Origin: Biostraticola tofi
GTDB lineage: Bacteria > Pseudomonadota > Gammaproteobacteria > Enterobacterales > Enterobacteriaceae
NCBI RefSeq assembly: GCF_004343195.1
Contig: NZ_SMCR01000006.1
Location: 186,001-250,000 of the forward strand
Length of the DNA: 64,000 bases
Reading direction: 5' to 3'
Within the stretch, counting starts at the first letter, position 1; each line of letters begins with the position of its first letter. Positions 17,831 through 27,402 of the stretch are shown here, piece after piece. The notes under the pieces were generated by a model, which was given only the letters and a program-made list of their open reading frames with translations, was not told where the DNA came from and searched no databases. The translations under genes and the position numbers were made by a program.

Positions 17831-19375
17831 TCACATCTTGAAGGTTTCTACCATGCTTTTCAGCGCGCGCACCTGTTGGGAAAGAGCGAGCGACGCCGAA
17901 GAAGATTCCTGAACCATAGCCGCATTATTCTGTGTGACACTGTCCATTTGGTTCACCGCGACACTGACCTGAGAAATGCCCATCATCTGTTCAGCAGAAG
18001 CGATGGAGATGCCATCCATGGCCTGGGCCAACTCGCCGACCAGACTGGCAATTTTGATGATGCTTTGCCCGGTTCCATCGGCCACCACTACCCCATTGCC
18101 GACCTGCTCTACAGCCTGCTCGATCAGGGCCTTGATTTCTTTGGCCGCCGTGTCGCTGCGCTGTGCAAGCGTTCGGACTTCAGCGGCGACCACCGCAAAA
18201 CCCCGGCCGCGTTCGCCGGCGCCCGCTGCTTCTATTGCGGCATTCAGCGCCAGAATATTGGTTTGGAACGCAATCCCCTCGATAACCCCGATGATGTCGC
18301 GTATTTCCCCAGCACTGACCGATATCTCATTCATACTGGTGGACATGCGGCGAACGTTTTCCTCGCCGCCGCGTGCCAGCGCAGCGGCTTCCCGCGCCGC
18401 GCCGGCCGTATGTTGCGCACCGGCAGCGTTACTCGTCACCGTGGCGCTTATCTGCTCGATACTGGCTGCCGTTTGCTGCAATGATGCAGCCTGCTGTTCA
18501 GTACGGGACGATAGCTCGGTATTGCCCTGAGCGATCTCCTCAGCGGCTTGCGCCACACAGACGGCCGAGTCCTTTATCTTTGCCACTAGGCTGCGCAAGT
18601 TCGTTTGCATACCGTCCAGCGACACCAGCAGGCTGCTGTCATCGTTTTGTCGCAATATCACCGGTGAGCTCAAATCACCGCTGGCAATGGCCGTTGCCAG
18701 CGCCTGAGCCACCCCGGGCTCACCGCCCAGTTGTCGCATCAGCTGGCGAATGTTAAAAAAGCAGACTATGACGCCCAACACGATAAAAATCAGGCTTAGT
18801 AGAGCGGATAGGGTCATTATCCGCAGCCCTGACGCATTGTTTTTGGCTGCGCTTATGTTGGCTTGGGTGGCCTGGATGGCCGTCAGTTCATTCAGGCTGC
18901 CAATCAGGATCTGCTGGGGCGGCCGGACAATCATGGTCAAATAATCAGCAAGTCCATCCAATTGCCTGTGCCTGCCCTTATTGGCGGCATTCTCTATTAA
19001 CGACAGCGCCGTATTCTCATGTTCCTTAACGATGGTCAGCAGTTTTGTCTCATCCTCATTGTTCTGGGCATCGATCATCACGCCAAGCGCTTCTCGATGT
19101 TGAAAATACACGGCCTTGCTCTGCTGAAAACGTTGCCACTCATTTTCGATTGCCTTCTCATCAGAAAAAAGAGCCATATTTCTGATCTGAACCAGCATGT
19201 TCCGCAAGGCAGTGCCAGACTCATTTGCCAGTTCGACTTTTTTCAGTCTCAGGCTGACGATTTCATTCATGTCATGGCGTGAACGGTTCAAACTCGTAAA
19301 GTTAACGGCTGAACTGATGATAAAAAGTAAAATAAAAAAAAGATAACCAGCGGTGAGACGGGTAGAAATTTTCAC
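17831..19375 (-). CDS. Methyl-accepting chemotaxis protein
   Basis: A 514-residue chemoreceptor with a GTG start at 19375. It has a first transmembrane helix at residues ~8-27 and a periplasmic four-helix-bundle-like ligand domain (~30-185). A second membrane helix lies at ~188-210, then HAMP and a long cytoplasmic coiled coil. The hairpin tip is highly conserved ([47 protein letters not shown]), with Gly-Ala-Gly-Glu where most family members have Arg-Ala-Gly-Glu. Methylation-type Glu/Gln pairs flank it. There is no C-terminal NWETF-like pentapeptide, so it would rely on other receptors for CheR/CheB access. The ligand cannot be told from sequence. It is a single gene with no chemotaxis neighbours. 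Confidence 0.94.
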   Translation of the reverse strand: MKISTRLTAGYLFFILLFIISSAVNFTSLNRSRHDMNEIVSLRLKKVELANESGTALRNMLVQIRNMALFSDEKAIENEWQRFQQSKAVYFQHREALGVMIDAQNNEDETKLLTIVKEHENTALSLIENAANKGRHRQLDGLADYLTMIVRPPQQILIGSLNELTAIQATQANISAAKNNASGLRIMTLSALLSLIFIVLGVIVCFFNIRQLMRQLGGEPGVAQALATAIASGDLSSPVILRQNDDSSLLVSLDGMQTNLRSLVAKIKDSAVCVAQAAEEIAQGNTELSSRTEQQAASLQQTAASIEQISATVTSNAAGAQHTAGAAREAAALARGGEENVRRMSTSMNEISVSAGEIRDIIGVIEGIAFQTNILALNAAIEAAGAGERGRGFAVVAAEVRTLAQRSDTAAKEIKALIEQAVEQVGNGVVVADGTGQSIIKIASLVGELAQAMDGISIASAEQMMGISQVSVAVNQMDSVTQNNAAMVQESSSASLALSQQVRALKSMVETFKM

Positions 19376-19744
19376 AAGCGCATCCGATAGAAGTAGGAGG
19401 ACTTAACCTATATCGGCATCGCTTTATTGCGTCTTAACGTCAGTAGTCGACAAGTTGCTTAGGCAAGTACCCGATCATGGCTGTCCGCCAAGGATGACTT
19501 ACCTGGCGGCACCGGGTCGCAAGATGACCGACAGAGAGGATAATAAGTCGTACTCAACCGAATCAATGTGATGCCACGCCGCACCGGCGCGGCATGCTGA
19601 TGAAGTTTGCGGTGAATAACGCGCGTAACATTCGTTTGTAAAGTTAGGTTAAGGGCAGCAATGGCAGCGTGTGGCTGCTTCCCCGCCCTGAGAATGATAC
19701 ATCACGGTCCTCCAATAATACCTGTCAGTAGCGTACACCGCCGT
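19376..19744. other. Intergenic region upstream of the chemoreceptor gene and downstream of eptB
   Basis: 369 bases. No open frame looks real. A GC-rich imperfect hairpin (atgccacgccgcaccggcgcggcat region, ~19570-19594) is the only clear structure and could end the eptB transcript. The part next to 19376 should hold the chemoreceptor promoter. Confidence 0.4.
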
Positions 19745-21409
19745 TCAGAAAGGTTTCACCCGGCACCAGTTATGTTCCTGCACGATACCGCCATCCGGAG
19801 ATTGATAACCGATGCAGCCTAATAGGCTGTCGAACAGTTTTTCATGGTATACCGGCGTTTTGTCGGCCGCTAAACGGCGCAATTGATCAAAGGCCTGGGC
19901 ATGTTCCGGTCTGGCGAGAAAACGGTCAGATGCCCAGACCATGATCGGGATGCTGCGCTGTTCAATGGGTGCATGATCTCTGGGCGTACCATGAAAATGC
20001 ATATTATCGGCAATAGACTCGCCATGATCCGAGGCATAGAACACAATGGCATTGCGACCGCGCAACTGATTGAATACGTGCTCCAGCATACTATCGGTGT
20101 AGAACAGGCTGTTATCGTAAGAGTTGATCATTTCGGTAGTTGAACAGCTATCGTCAATACCCTGGCACTCAGGTTGATAGCGGGCAAAACTTCTGGGGTA
20201 GCGCTCGGTATACATATAGTGCGAGCCTTTGGTATGCAGCACCACTAAATGCTTACCGCCTGGATGCCGTGCCAGCGAATCCCGCAATTCATTAATCAGC
20301 GTCATATCATCAACCGGCTTACCGGCGTTGCGCTTCTCAGCCTGGATACCTTCGCGCAGGGCGTAGTCATCAGCCATGACCTTGTTGTAGAACCAGGCCT
20401 CACTCTGCATGGCAAACAGTTCAGAACTGAAGCCCTGCTTTTTAAGCACTGAAAACACATTCATCTCTTTGAGGGTTCGCTGGGGTGACTCAGCAGCCCC
20501 CCCTTCACGCACAAACATGCAGCGTAATGAGAGCTTGGTTGACGTATCGCAGGAATAACCTTGCAACGCAACCAGGTTGGCTTCTTTAGCCAGATTAGGC
20601 GTATTATCACGATAATAGCCATAGAGGCCCATATGATCACGGCGGGCGCTTTCACCGATAACAAACACCACCACCATATCATTGATATCCGCTGGCGGCA
20701 GGTAGGTGAAATGCAGCGCCGGATCATAAAGCTTACGGCTATCTTCAGCCTGGCTCCAGGCGCTGTAAGTCACCAGTCCGAGCGCCGACAGCCAGTTGGA
20801 GGGCGAGTAACTTCCGGCAACCACGCCGCCATAGCTGGCCATCATGCGGTTACTTTCTTTATCATGCTGATGCTGTACCTGGCCCATCAGATTAAGCGGC
20901 AACCAGCAAAGCAGCCCGGTGGTCAGCAACAGGCCGGTCTTTTTCAACCAGGCATGGCCATTACCCCTGGCGAGCGCGGCGTCGGGCATCGGCGTCAGCC
21001 ACAGCGCCAGCAGCGGCGGCGCACTGACCAATATCATCCAGACCAGAAAGGTCCAGCCGATTGACTCGCGCGAAAGATCGATATCGGTGGTCATCACGGC
21101 GGCCAGGATGCCGTAGCCAATGTCCACATTAAACATGATCATATAATAGCTGGCGGCAACCGAACACAGTACCAGCAGGCTGGACAGCAGTCGGAACACA
21201 CTGCGACCGGCCAACGACAGCAGCAGCATGATAAAACTGACCAGACAGAAGGCGGCAAAAATCTCAGCGCCGATGAAGGGGATATTGTCATACTGCAAGT
21301 GGAGAAATCGTCGATAGAACACCGGGATATTCAGGACAATACCGACGTAAAAAGCGATTAAAAAGCAGATTCTCAGTTGAGGACTGAGCCAATGGGGATG
21401 AATTTTCAC
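19745..21409 (-). CDS. eptB: Phosphoethanolamine transferase EptB (Kdo-lipid A modification)
   Basis: A 554-residue inner-membrane enzyme whose catalytic domain faces the periplasm. Five N-terminal membrane helices (~residues 10-180) are followed by an alkaline-phosphatase-fold domain. The nucleophile Thr lies in YSCDTSTKLSLRCMFVREGG, metal-binding residues in VFVIGESARRDHMGLYGY, and later His/Asp ligands in VVLHTKGSHYMY and VFYASDHGESI. The full-length match to E. coli EptB (ASYYMIMFNVDIGYGILAAVMTTDIDLS, SYGGVVAGSYSPSNWLSALGL, CQGIDDSCSTTEMINSYDNS, GCIGYQSPDGGI, NWC at the end) separates it from EptA and CptA. It adds phosphoethanolamine to the outer Kdo of LPS, lowering negative surface charge and cationic peptide binding. 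It stands alone, with a terminator from the upstream gene at 21593-21649. Confidence 0.94.
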   Translation of the reverse strand: MKIHPHWLSPQLRICFLIAFYVGIVLNIPVFYRRFLHLQYDNIPFIGAEIFAAFCLVSFIMLLLSLAGRSVFRLLSSLLVLCSVAASYYMIMFNVDIGYGILAAVMTTDIDLSRESIGWTFLVWMILVSAPPLLALWLTPMPDAALARGNGHAWLKKTGLLLTTGLLCWLPLNLMGQVQHQHDKESNRMMASYGGVVAGSYSPSNWLSALGLVTYSAWSQAEDSRKLYDPALHFTYLPPADINDMVVVFVIGESARRDHMGLYGYYRDNTPNLAKEANLVALQGYSCDTSTKLSLRCMFVREGGAAESPQRTLKEMNVFSVLKKQGFSSELFAMQSEAWFYNKVMADDYALREGIQAEKRNAGKPVDDMTLINELRDSLARHPGGKHLVVLHTKGSHYMYTERYPRSFARYQPECQGIDDSCSTTEMINSYDNSLFYTDSMLEHVFNQLRGRNAIVFYASDHGESIADNMHFHGTPRDHAPIEQRSIPIMVWASDRFLARPEHAQAFDQLRRLAADKTPVYHEKLFDSLLGCIGYQSPDGGIVQEHNWCRVKPF

Positions 21410-21592
21410 TTGTATCTCTTACGGACTGCGCCTGGGTAACCTTCAGACCGGGCTGGGGGGCAACAGTTTCATGCCCGATCTGGTCAGGAGTCGTTATATT
21501 GTAACAAAATAAGGACTTTTCTGCCGACCGGCTACCACCATCAGCCGGCAATCGCTGCGAATAACGCGATAATGGCGGTGATTCGAGGACGC

Positions 21593-21649
21593 AAAAAAAC
21601 CCGGTCAAACCTGTTCCCCCTCACATGGAGAAACATGCTCAACCGGGTT
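21593..21649 (-). terminator. Rho-independent terminator of the guaD-permease operon
   Basis: Read on the minus strand, aacccggt (21649-21642) pairs with accgggtt (21605-21598) and is followed by a run of seven T (21599-21593). The enclosed loop holds a smaller catg/catg stem. It lies about 95 bases past the permease stop and insulates eptB; the rest of 21410-21744 is eptB promoter sequence with no gene. Confidence 0.85.
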
Positions 21650-21744
21650 CCAGCGAAATGACACTGTATTTCTGCCCAGCAGCTTATTTTCTAACCTATA
21701 TAACCTCGTAGCTCAACTACGCTGCTTCCACTTTGTGACCATGA

Positions 21745-23079
21745 TCACTTTGATGTGTTGGGAATCAGTTGGTTAAGTACAATGGCTGCCATCGCCCCCA
21801 CGGCCACTGACGAGCCCAGTACATACTGCACCATGACCGGCAAAGTCTGGATATATTCAGGCGGCGCCAGATTGGCGAAAAAGGCGAAAATGATCGGTAA
21901 ACCGGCTATCAGCATGTTTCGTTCGGTAAACGGGGAATGACGGATCACCCGGATACCGTTCATGGCGATTGAAGTACAAAGAATGGCGAACACGCCGCCT
22001 ATCACCGCTGCCGGTATGGAAGCGATAATCGCCGACAGTTTACCTATAAGCCCGAACAGCACCAGAATCAGACCTGCGGCGATAAATGCCGACCGGCTGG
22101 CGATACCGGTGATGGCGATGACGCCGGCGTTGGATGAGTAGCCGGTCACCGGCGTACTGCCCACCAGGGCGCTGACCACACAGCCCAAACCTTCGCCGAC
22201 CGTGCCCCGGTCCAGTTGCCGATCGGTGATCGGTTGGTCAATCACCGCCCCTACCGCAAACCAGGTGCCGGTGGTTTCAGCCATCAGCACGATATAAATC
22301 ACGACAAAAGTGAGCATTGCCTGCCATGAAAAGGTCAGCGAATAGTCCAGCAGCGCGATACGGGGCAACGTCAGCCACGAGGCCTGGGCCACAGCGTCAA
22401 GAGAAAACAGCCCTAAGATTGAAGCCACCGCGCAGCCGCCGGCCAGCGCGATCAATACCGAACACAAACGCAGCCAGACGCCCCGCCCGGCAAGCCTGAC
22501 CCCCAGCATCATGCTGGTCACCAGCAGCACCGCCGATACCGAAGCCAGCAGCACATTGGTATTGATTGAACCGGTGCCGTATACGGTGAACACATTGGAC
22601 TTCAGCGCGATTGGCAGCAAGGCGATACCCACCACTAATATAATAGTACCCCCCACCAGCGGCGGAACCAACTGCCTGATAATACGATGAAACACGCCCA
22701 GCGAGCCAAGCAACACCATCAGCACCGCACCCGGCAGCAGCGCGCCGAACAACGTAGATAGTCCGCTGATGCCGCCGCCGGCGGTGAAGGCGATTGCCAG
22801 CACTGCACCCAGCGGGATATACGACGGCCCCTGGGCTATCGGCAGCTTCATGCAAAAGCGGGTCTGGATAAGCGTGGCGATGCCGCTGGCGATAAATGCC
22901 GACTGGATAAGCGAGGCCGAATCCGCCACCGACAGCGTTAATACTGAAGCAATAATAAACGGCACAACATAGACATCCATAGCCAATACATGCTGCAACC
23001 CGAGCACGGCGGCCTTGCCTGTAGTCAGCCGATCATCCGGCCGGGCAATCAGTGTGCCTTCAAACGATGATTTTTCCAT
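21745..23079 (-). CDS. NCS2-family purine (xanthine/uric acid/guanine) permease
   Basis: A 444-residue inner-membrane transporter. The ATG at 23079 has agggaa upstream and gives MEKSSFEGTLIARPDD; a longer frame to 23112 would overlap guaD. About 14 hydrophobic segments are present. Family hallmarks are GLQHVLAMDVYVVPFIIAS in helix 1, PIAQGPSYIPLGAV, the Glu in YIVLMAETTGTWFAVG (helix 8) and the NAT signature N-x-G-x4-T (SSNAGVIAITG). It is the second gene of an operon with guanine deaminase (32-bp gap), so uptake of guanine, xanthine or uric acid is expected. The exact substrate is not determinable by eye. Confidence 0.9.
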   Translation of the reverse strand: MEKSSFEGTLIARPDDRLTTGKAAVLGLQHVLAMDVYVVPFIIASVLTLSVADSASLIQSAFIASGIATLIQTRFCMKLPIAQGPSYIPLGAVLAIAFTAGGGISGLSTLFGALLPGAVLMVLLGSLGVFHRIIRQLVPPLVGGTIILVVGIALLPIALKSNVFTVYGTGSINTNVLLASVSAVLLVTSMMLGVRLAGRGVWLRLCSVLIALAGGCAVASILGLFSLDAVAQASWLTLPRIALLDYSLTFSWQAMLTFVVIYIVLMAETTGTWFAVGAVIDQPITDRQLDRGTVGEGLGCVVSALVGSTPVTGYSSNAGVIAITGIASRSAFIAAGLILVLFGLIGKLSAIIASIPAAVIGGVFAILCTSIAMNGIRVIRHSPFTERNMLIAGLPIIFAFFANLAPPEYIQTLPVMVQYVLGSSVAVGAMAAIVLNQLIPNTSK

Positions 23080-23111
23080 TCCAGTTTCCCTGACGCAAAT
23101 GACACCAAACA

Positions 23112-24485
23112 TTAGCGACTGAACACCAACTCACCCTGAACCCACGTGCGGATGATATTGCTGCGTGCCGCGTTATAAATGATTTTTTGTAGAATGTCCG
23201 GACTGCTGTCCAGCTCAGGCCAGATAACCACATTTCCTTCTGTTGCGCGGCAATCAAGCATCAACGCATCGAACGCATAGCCGGTTTTTATCTGGCCGAT
23301 CGGCAAATCCAGCGCTTCGCCGCCACCGCCGGTCGCCAGCCAAAATGCCTGGCGAAAGTCTATTTTCGCCGATCCATTACCTCGGCTAGCCGCCTGAATG
23401 GCAGGATCTACGCCGTCATGAAGCGCATTGGAAGCGGTAATGGCATGGCGACAGCTGTCAAACATCGAAGGCGAATGGCCGCCGGAAAGATCGCTGCCCA
23501 GTCCAACATGCAGATGGCGTTCCAATGCCTTGCGCAACGGGAATACCGCATTGGAAAAATAGAAATTAGACAGTGGACAATGGGCTACTCCGGCCCCCGC
23601 CGCTTTCAGGGTATCCATATCCTCATCGTTGAGGAAATTGGCATGGGCCAGGACAGTTTTACGGGTAATCAAGCCAAAGTCGTTCAGCGCCTGGGTATCG
23701 TTTTTATGATGCCGCTGCTGGACATACTGATGCTCCCAGTCGCTTTCCGAACAATGAGTCTGGACATGGCAACCGCTGCGTCGTGCCAGCGCGCCCAAGC
23801 CAGTGAGCAGTTCATCTGTACAACTGGGAATAAAGCGCGGCGTGATAACCGGTCTGACCCGGCGCAGGGTGTTGCCTGGCAATTGATAGACGTCATCGAT
23901 AAAACGCGCGGTCGCCTCAATAGCCGCCGTCGCGGACTCATCCCGATAATAGTCCGGACATTGATCGGGATTATCCATTGCCACACGCCCGACCAGCGCA
24001 CGCTGGCCTTTCTCCAGGCAAATACGCGCCAGTTCCAGGCTGGATCGGTCGTGCAGGGTTGCAAAATACATGGCGGTAGTGGTGCCGTTAGCCAACAGGG
24101 TGTCCACCAGGGACAGATAAACCTGGCGGGCAAAATCGATATCAGCATAACGGGCTTCCAGGGGAAAAGTATTGTCCTGCAGCCACTCATTTAACGGCAG
24201 ATCCAGCGCTTTACCGGTCTGCGGCCACTGAGGAGCATGCACGTGCAGATCGACAAAACCCGGCAGCACATATTGTCCCGGTTCCAGCACTGTCAGTTGA
24301 CCTTGCAGCTGATAGTGCTGGCAGGCCTGACTGTAGCCGGTATCATCCTGATGGAGTACGGCAGTGATAACGCCATTCTCATCGACGCAGACCAGTGCAT
24401 TTTCAATACAGTGCAACTGATGGGCGTTACTGGCGGTAAAAACGGTTCCCCGAAGGGCAAATGGCGAGATAGCGCGCTTTGGTGA
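23112..24485 (-). CDS. guaD: Guanine deaminase
   Basis: An amidohydrolase of ~457 residues when started at the ATG at 24485 (MSPKRAISPFALRGTVF); 462 if begun at 24500. It hydrolyses guanine to xanthine and ammonia. The first metal-binding motif FVDLHVHAPQWPQTG, with HxH, is at ~residue 80. Then come RPVITPRFIPSCTDELL, the His in HVQTHCSES, VLAHANFLNDEDM, CPLSNFYFSN and the metal Asp in GLGSDLSGGHSPSMF. The C-terminal beta-sandwich part ends in VQGELVFSR. It is the first gene of the operon with the NCS2 permease. A PurR-like box lies ~60 bases upstream, fitting purine control. Confidence 0.93.
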   Translation of the reverse strand, partial: SPKRAISPFALRGTVFTASNAHQLHCIENALVCVDENGVITAVLHQDDTGYSQACQHYQLQGQLTVLEPGQYVLPGFVDLHVHAPQWPQTGKALDLPLNEWLQDNTFPLEARYADIDFARQVYLSLVDTLLANGTTTAMYFATLHDRSSLELARICLEKGQRALVGRVAMDNPDQCPDYYRDESATAAIEATARFIDDVYQLPGNTLRRVRPVITPRFIPSCTDELLTGLGALARRSGCHVQTHCSESDWEHQYVQQRHHKNDTQALNDFGLITRKTVLAHANFLNDEDMDTLKAAGAGVAHCPLSNFYFSNAVFPLRKALERHLHVGLGSDLSGGHSPSMFDSCRHAITASNALHDGVDPAIQAASRGNGSAKIDFRQAFWLATGGGGEALDLPIGQIKTGYAFDALMLDCRATEGNVVIWPELDSSPDILQKIIYNAARSNIIRTWVQGELVFSR

Positions 24486-24524
24486 CATCGCGAAAAACAC
24501 ATCCTGAAAGGGTAAAGAAATTTA

Positions 24525-24808
24525 TCATAGGTTATCGTTTTGTAAATGCAATCGTTTACCTTGTTTTAATACCGGCTTTCTTTCCCGGTCGCTGCAGCGG
24601 ACAGGTTGAACATTATTCTGCCGGTTCGCTGGCCTGATGGTTAGTTTTTCGCTCCAGGAATCCACTACCCCGATCGGGGTAATGCCCAGCGCAACGGCCG
24701 TGTCGGTCGCGCCCTGAAACAAGGTCACCACCCGCAACGGCGTTCCGCTAACCCGGGTGCTGCCCAGAGCATGGGGCACGTCGCTGCACGCTGAGGTAAT
24801 GGTTTTCT
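24525..24808 (-). pseudogene. Remnant of an iron-siderophore ABC transporter binding protein
   Basis: The minus strand reads DVPHALGSTRVSGTPLRVVTLFQGATDTAVALGITPIGVVDSW (about 24795-24660). This is the typical first lobe of FecB/FhuD-type periplasmic binding proteins (PxRVVTLFQGATDxAVALG). Upstream there is a ribosome-binding-like aaggag at ~24814-24809 but no signal peptide and no ATG, and after VVDSW the similarity stops. Both the N-terminal signal and nearly all of the protein are missing, so it is a decayed fragment. The rest of the gap to 25110 shows no intact gene; short minus-strand stretches may be further remains of the same locus. Confidence 0.6.
24546..24561 (-). promoter_or_regulatory. 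PurR-like operator upstream of guaD
   Basis: atgcaatcgtttacct matches 12 of 16 positions of the PurR palindrome ACGCAAACGTTTNCNT, including the central CG and most of both arms. Position (61-76 bases before the guaD start) suits repression of a purine-salvage operon. Confidence 0.5.
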
Positions 24809-25117
24809 CCTTTAATTTGATAACGGTTTACGCTCAGCTGAATACGCTGGTGTCGATCTCAGCAGGCGATGCGGCAGATACGCAGGGCGAAATAAGCCAT
24901 GACGCAAGACAGCACGCCGCTTGGGTCTTGTAGAACACGGTCATCTCCATTCCCGGGAACAAAAAGCGCAGATAAGTCGCTCAGCAAATCTGCTATGTCC
25001 GGTAGTGAATGCTAACCGTGGGACATTATTCAACTTCTTATAGTTAATTAGAATTAATATTATTCGCACTACGTATTCACCCGTATTTTCTTTTCTTACT
25101 GTTTATCAACTCAAAAA

Positions 25118-25141
25118 AAAGGCATCTTTTCAGATGCCTTT
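25118..25141 (-). terminator. Rho-independent terminator of the copper receptor gene
   Basis: A perfect 10-bp stem aaaggcatct/agatgccttt with a 4-nt loop is followed on the minus strand by a T-run (25120-25113). It lies 57 bases after the receptor stop. Confidence 0.92.
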
Positions 25142-25197
25142 ATAAATGCCTACACGCTCACCGGTTTTTAGTGTTCAGTGATACCCTGTCGCTATGC

Positions 25198-27273
25198 TTA
25201 GAACGCGACGCTGACTCTTCCCCACCAGGTTCGGCCGGGCTCATTAACCGGCATTCCGGCGGAATAGCCAAAACTGCTGTTGCCAGCCAGGTTGAGGTGC
25301 TCGTGATATTCTTTGTTGAAGATATTGTCGATACCCCCACTGAATTTGACATCCGGCGTTGCCTTCCAGGTAAGATTGGCCGATAGGATGCCAAACCCGG
25401 TAGAGCTGTCGAAATCCTTGCCGACCACATTGCCCTCATGCAGCGCAATCCGTTGCTGCTGGCTTACCAGGCGCCAAAGCGCAGTGCTGCTCCAATCGCC
25501 TTTTTCCCACGTCAGTCCCAGGCGGGCTTCCAGCGGCGGCATTTGCGGCAGAGGACGCCCATCGCGGCGATTTTTTCCCCAGCTATAGGCCAGGCTGCTT
25601 TCAGCAGTCCACTGTTCGCTCAGTGACCATGCCAGGCCAGCTTCGCCACCGAGGGTAACGGCATTGACGTTATCTGCACGGCTGCCGCGAGATCCATCGG
25701 CCGCATATTGGAATACTATGAAGTCATCCACCTGAGCCACCCAGCCGGATACCCAGCCCTTGATCCCGCCCTGCACATAGTTGGCGCCGATATCCAGCTG
25801 ATGGGTCTTTTCGCTTTTAAGCCCATCAAAGGCGCTGGCATTGCCGGGCCCCATGGTTGGGGAGAACAGTTCCCAATAGTCGGGAAAGCGTTCGGTATAC
25901 CCCAGCCCGGCATACAGCATTACCGGCATCGACTCGAGGGTATGTTCATAACGGATGAATCCGGCCGGCAAAACTGCGGATCGCCGTTGTGATTGAGTGG
26001 CGCGAAAGTTATCCACTGACTGATAGTCGGCGCGCACGCCGCCGACCACTTTGTGATAATCATCCTCAGACCAGGTAAGTTCACTGAATAAACCGGTCTG
26101 GCCAAAGGCGGCATCTTTTTGATAGGCTTTTTGCACCATTTTACGATGCACGCTGACCTGGGTGTCTATCCCGCTTTGCAACTGATAGTTATCCCAATGC
26201 CAGCTGGCCACTGCCCTGCCGCCGACCGTTCGTCGGTCAACGTTCATGACCATCGGCATCATCCCATGGCGGGATATAACGCAATGAGTGCATCCACTCA
26301 TCATCGGCGACGCCGCACCTGAGCGATCAATATTGTCCATCTGATGATCGGCATAACGATAGAACAGCTGGGCTTCGACGCTTTCAAACAGCGTACCGAT
26401 GTTATTTTTTTCATAGCGCAGTCCGATACTGTCACGCTTGAAATGGGCGCCATCCATGCCACGCCCGGCATAGCGAGCGTCGCCATCCCCTTTGCCCATC
26501 GACAGTTCCAGCAGCGTATCACTGTCCGGCGTCAGTCCCAGCGCCAGATCGCCGTTCCATTTATTCCACTTTGATGGAACCCGCCTGCCGCCGCCATCCT
26601 GATAGTCTGCTGCGGTTGATTTAGTGCCCGACAATCTGAGAAAACCCGTTTCGCTGCCCATCACCGTGTCGATGTTTTGATCAAAGCGGCGATTGGAACC
26701 CACCTGGGCACTGGCATTGAGGTGAATATCCGGTTGGTCAAAGTGAGGGCGCTCTCTCTCAAAGCGAACCACCCCAGCCGATGCCCCCGGCCCCCATAGC
26801 ACGGTTTGCGGTCCCTTGATGACGGTGAGCAAATCATAGCTCTCCGGTGAAATATAGGAGGTCGGCGCATCCATCCTGGAAGGACAGGCGCCCGGCATTT
26901 CTGCGCCGTCGGTCAGAATGCGTAATCGTGATCCAAACATTCCTCGCAGCACCGGATCGCCATTGGTGCCGCCGTTACGTATCTGACTGAAACCCGGAAT
27001 GGTCTTCAGGTAATCGGCCCCATCGCTGGCCGGCACCGGCTGGCGAGGGATTTTGGGCGAAGTGACGGTCACTAGCGGGGAATCCCCTGGCGCCGTGACA
27101 ATCATGACATCAGCCTTGGACAGCGCAGCAGCATCCCCTTGTCCTGTGTTATCCGTTATCTGACCTGACGGGTAATCCTGCGCATGACTTGATGTTGAAA
27201 CCATGAGGGAAAGCAGCGTGACAATGGAAAATCCCGCCCGCAGCGGTAGCCTCACCAATGTATGAAACAACAT
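25198..27273 (-). CDS. TonB-dependent copper receptor (OprC/NosA family)
   Basis: A 691-residue outer-membrane receptor. The signal peptide has its core at residues ~14-27 and cleavage after SSHA (residue 31). The plug domain has the hallmark of the copper class: DGADYLKTIPGFSQIRNGGTNGDPVLRGMFGSRLRILTDG, then GACPSRMDAPTSYI. In the latter Cys130 and Met134 form the Cys-x3-Met copper site described for OprC. A Met/His/Cys-rich loop (SGCTHCVISRHGMMPMVMNV, ~325-345) would supply the His-x-Met part. The barrel ends in aromatic Phe (VSVAF). It is downstream of a DUF2946-like gene on the same strand (129-bp gap), a pairing seen in other copper-uptake loci. It has its own terminator. Confidence 0.92.
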   Translation of the reverse strand: MLFHTLVRLPLRAGFSIVTLLSLMVSTSSHAQDYPSGQITDNTGQGDAAALSKADVMIVTAPGDSPLVTVTSPKIPRQPVPASDGADYLKTIPGFSQIRNGGTNGDPVLRGMFGSRLRILTDGAEMPGACPSRMDAPTSYISPESYDLLTVIKGPQTVLWGPGASAGVVRFERERPHFDQPDIHLNASAQVGSNRRFDQNIDTVMGSETGFLRLSGTKSTAADYQDGGGRRVPSKWNKWNGDLALGLTPDSDTLLELSMGKGDGDARYAGRGMDGAHFKRDSIGLRYEKNNIGTLFESVEAQLFYRYADHQMDNIDRSGAASPMMSGCTHCVISRHGMMPMVMNVDRRTVGGRAVASWHWDNYQLQSGIDTQVSVHRKMVQKAYQKDAAFGQTGLFSELTWSEDDYHKVVGGVRADYQSVDNFRATQSQRRSAVLPAGFIRYEHTLESMPVMLYAGLGYTERFPDYWELFSPTMGPGNASAFDGLKSEKTHQLDIGANYVQGGIKGWVSGWVAQVDDFIVFQYAADGSRGSRADNVNAVTLGGEAGLAWSLSEQWTAESSLAYSWGKNRRDGRPLPQMPPLEARLGLTWEKGDWSSTALWRLVSQQQRIALHEGNVVGKDFDSSTGFGILSANLTWKATPDVKFSGGIDNIFNKEYHEHLNLAGNSSFGYSAGMPVNEPGRTWWGRVSVAF

Positions 27274-27402
27274 TTAATTTCCTTATAACAAACCTGCTGG
27301 GTAAATAGACACAGCGTATTTTGAATAACCTTCAGGCGTCATCCATCCTTGCCTGAGGCTTGCAGAATAAAAAGAGCACCGTTATTTATTGTTGATAGCA
27401 AT

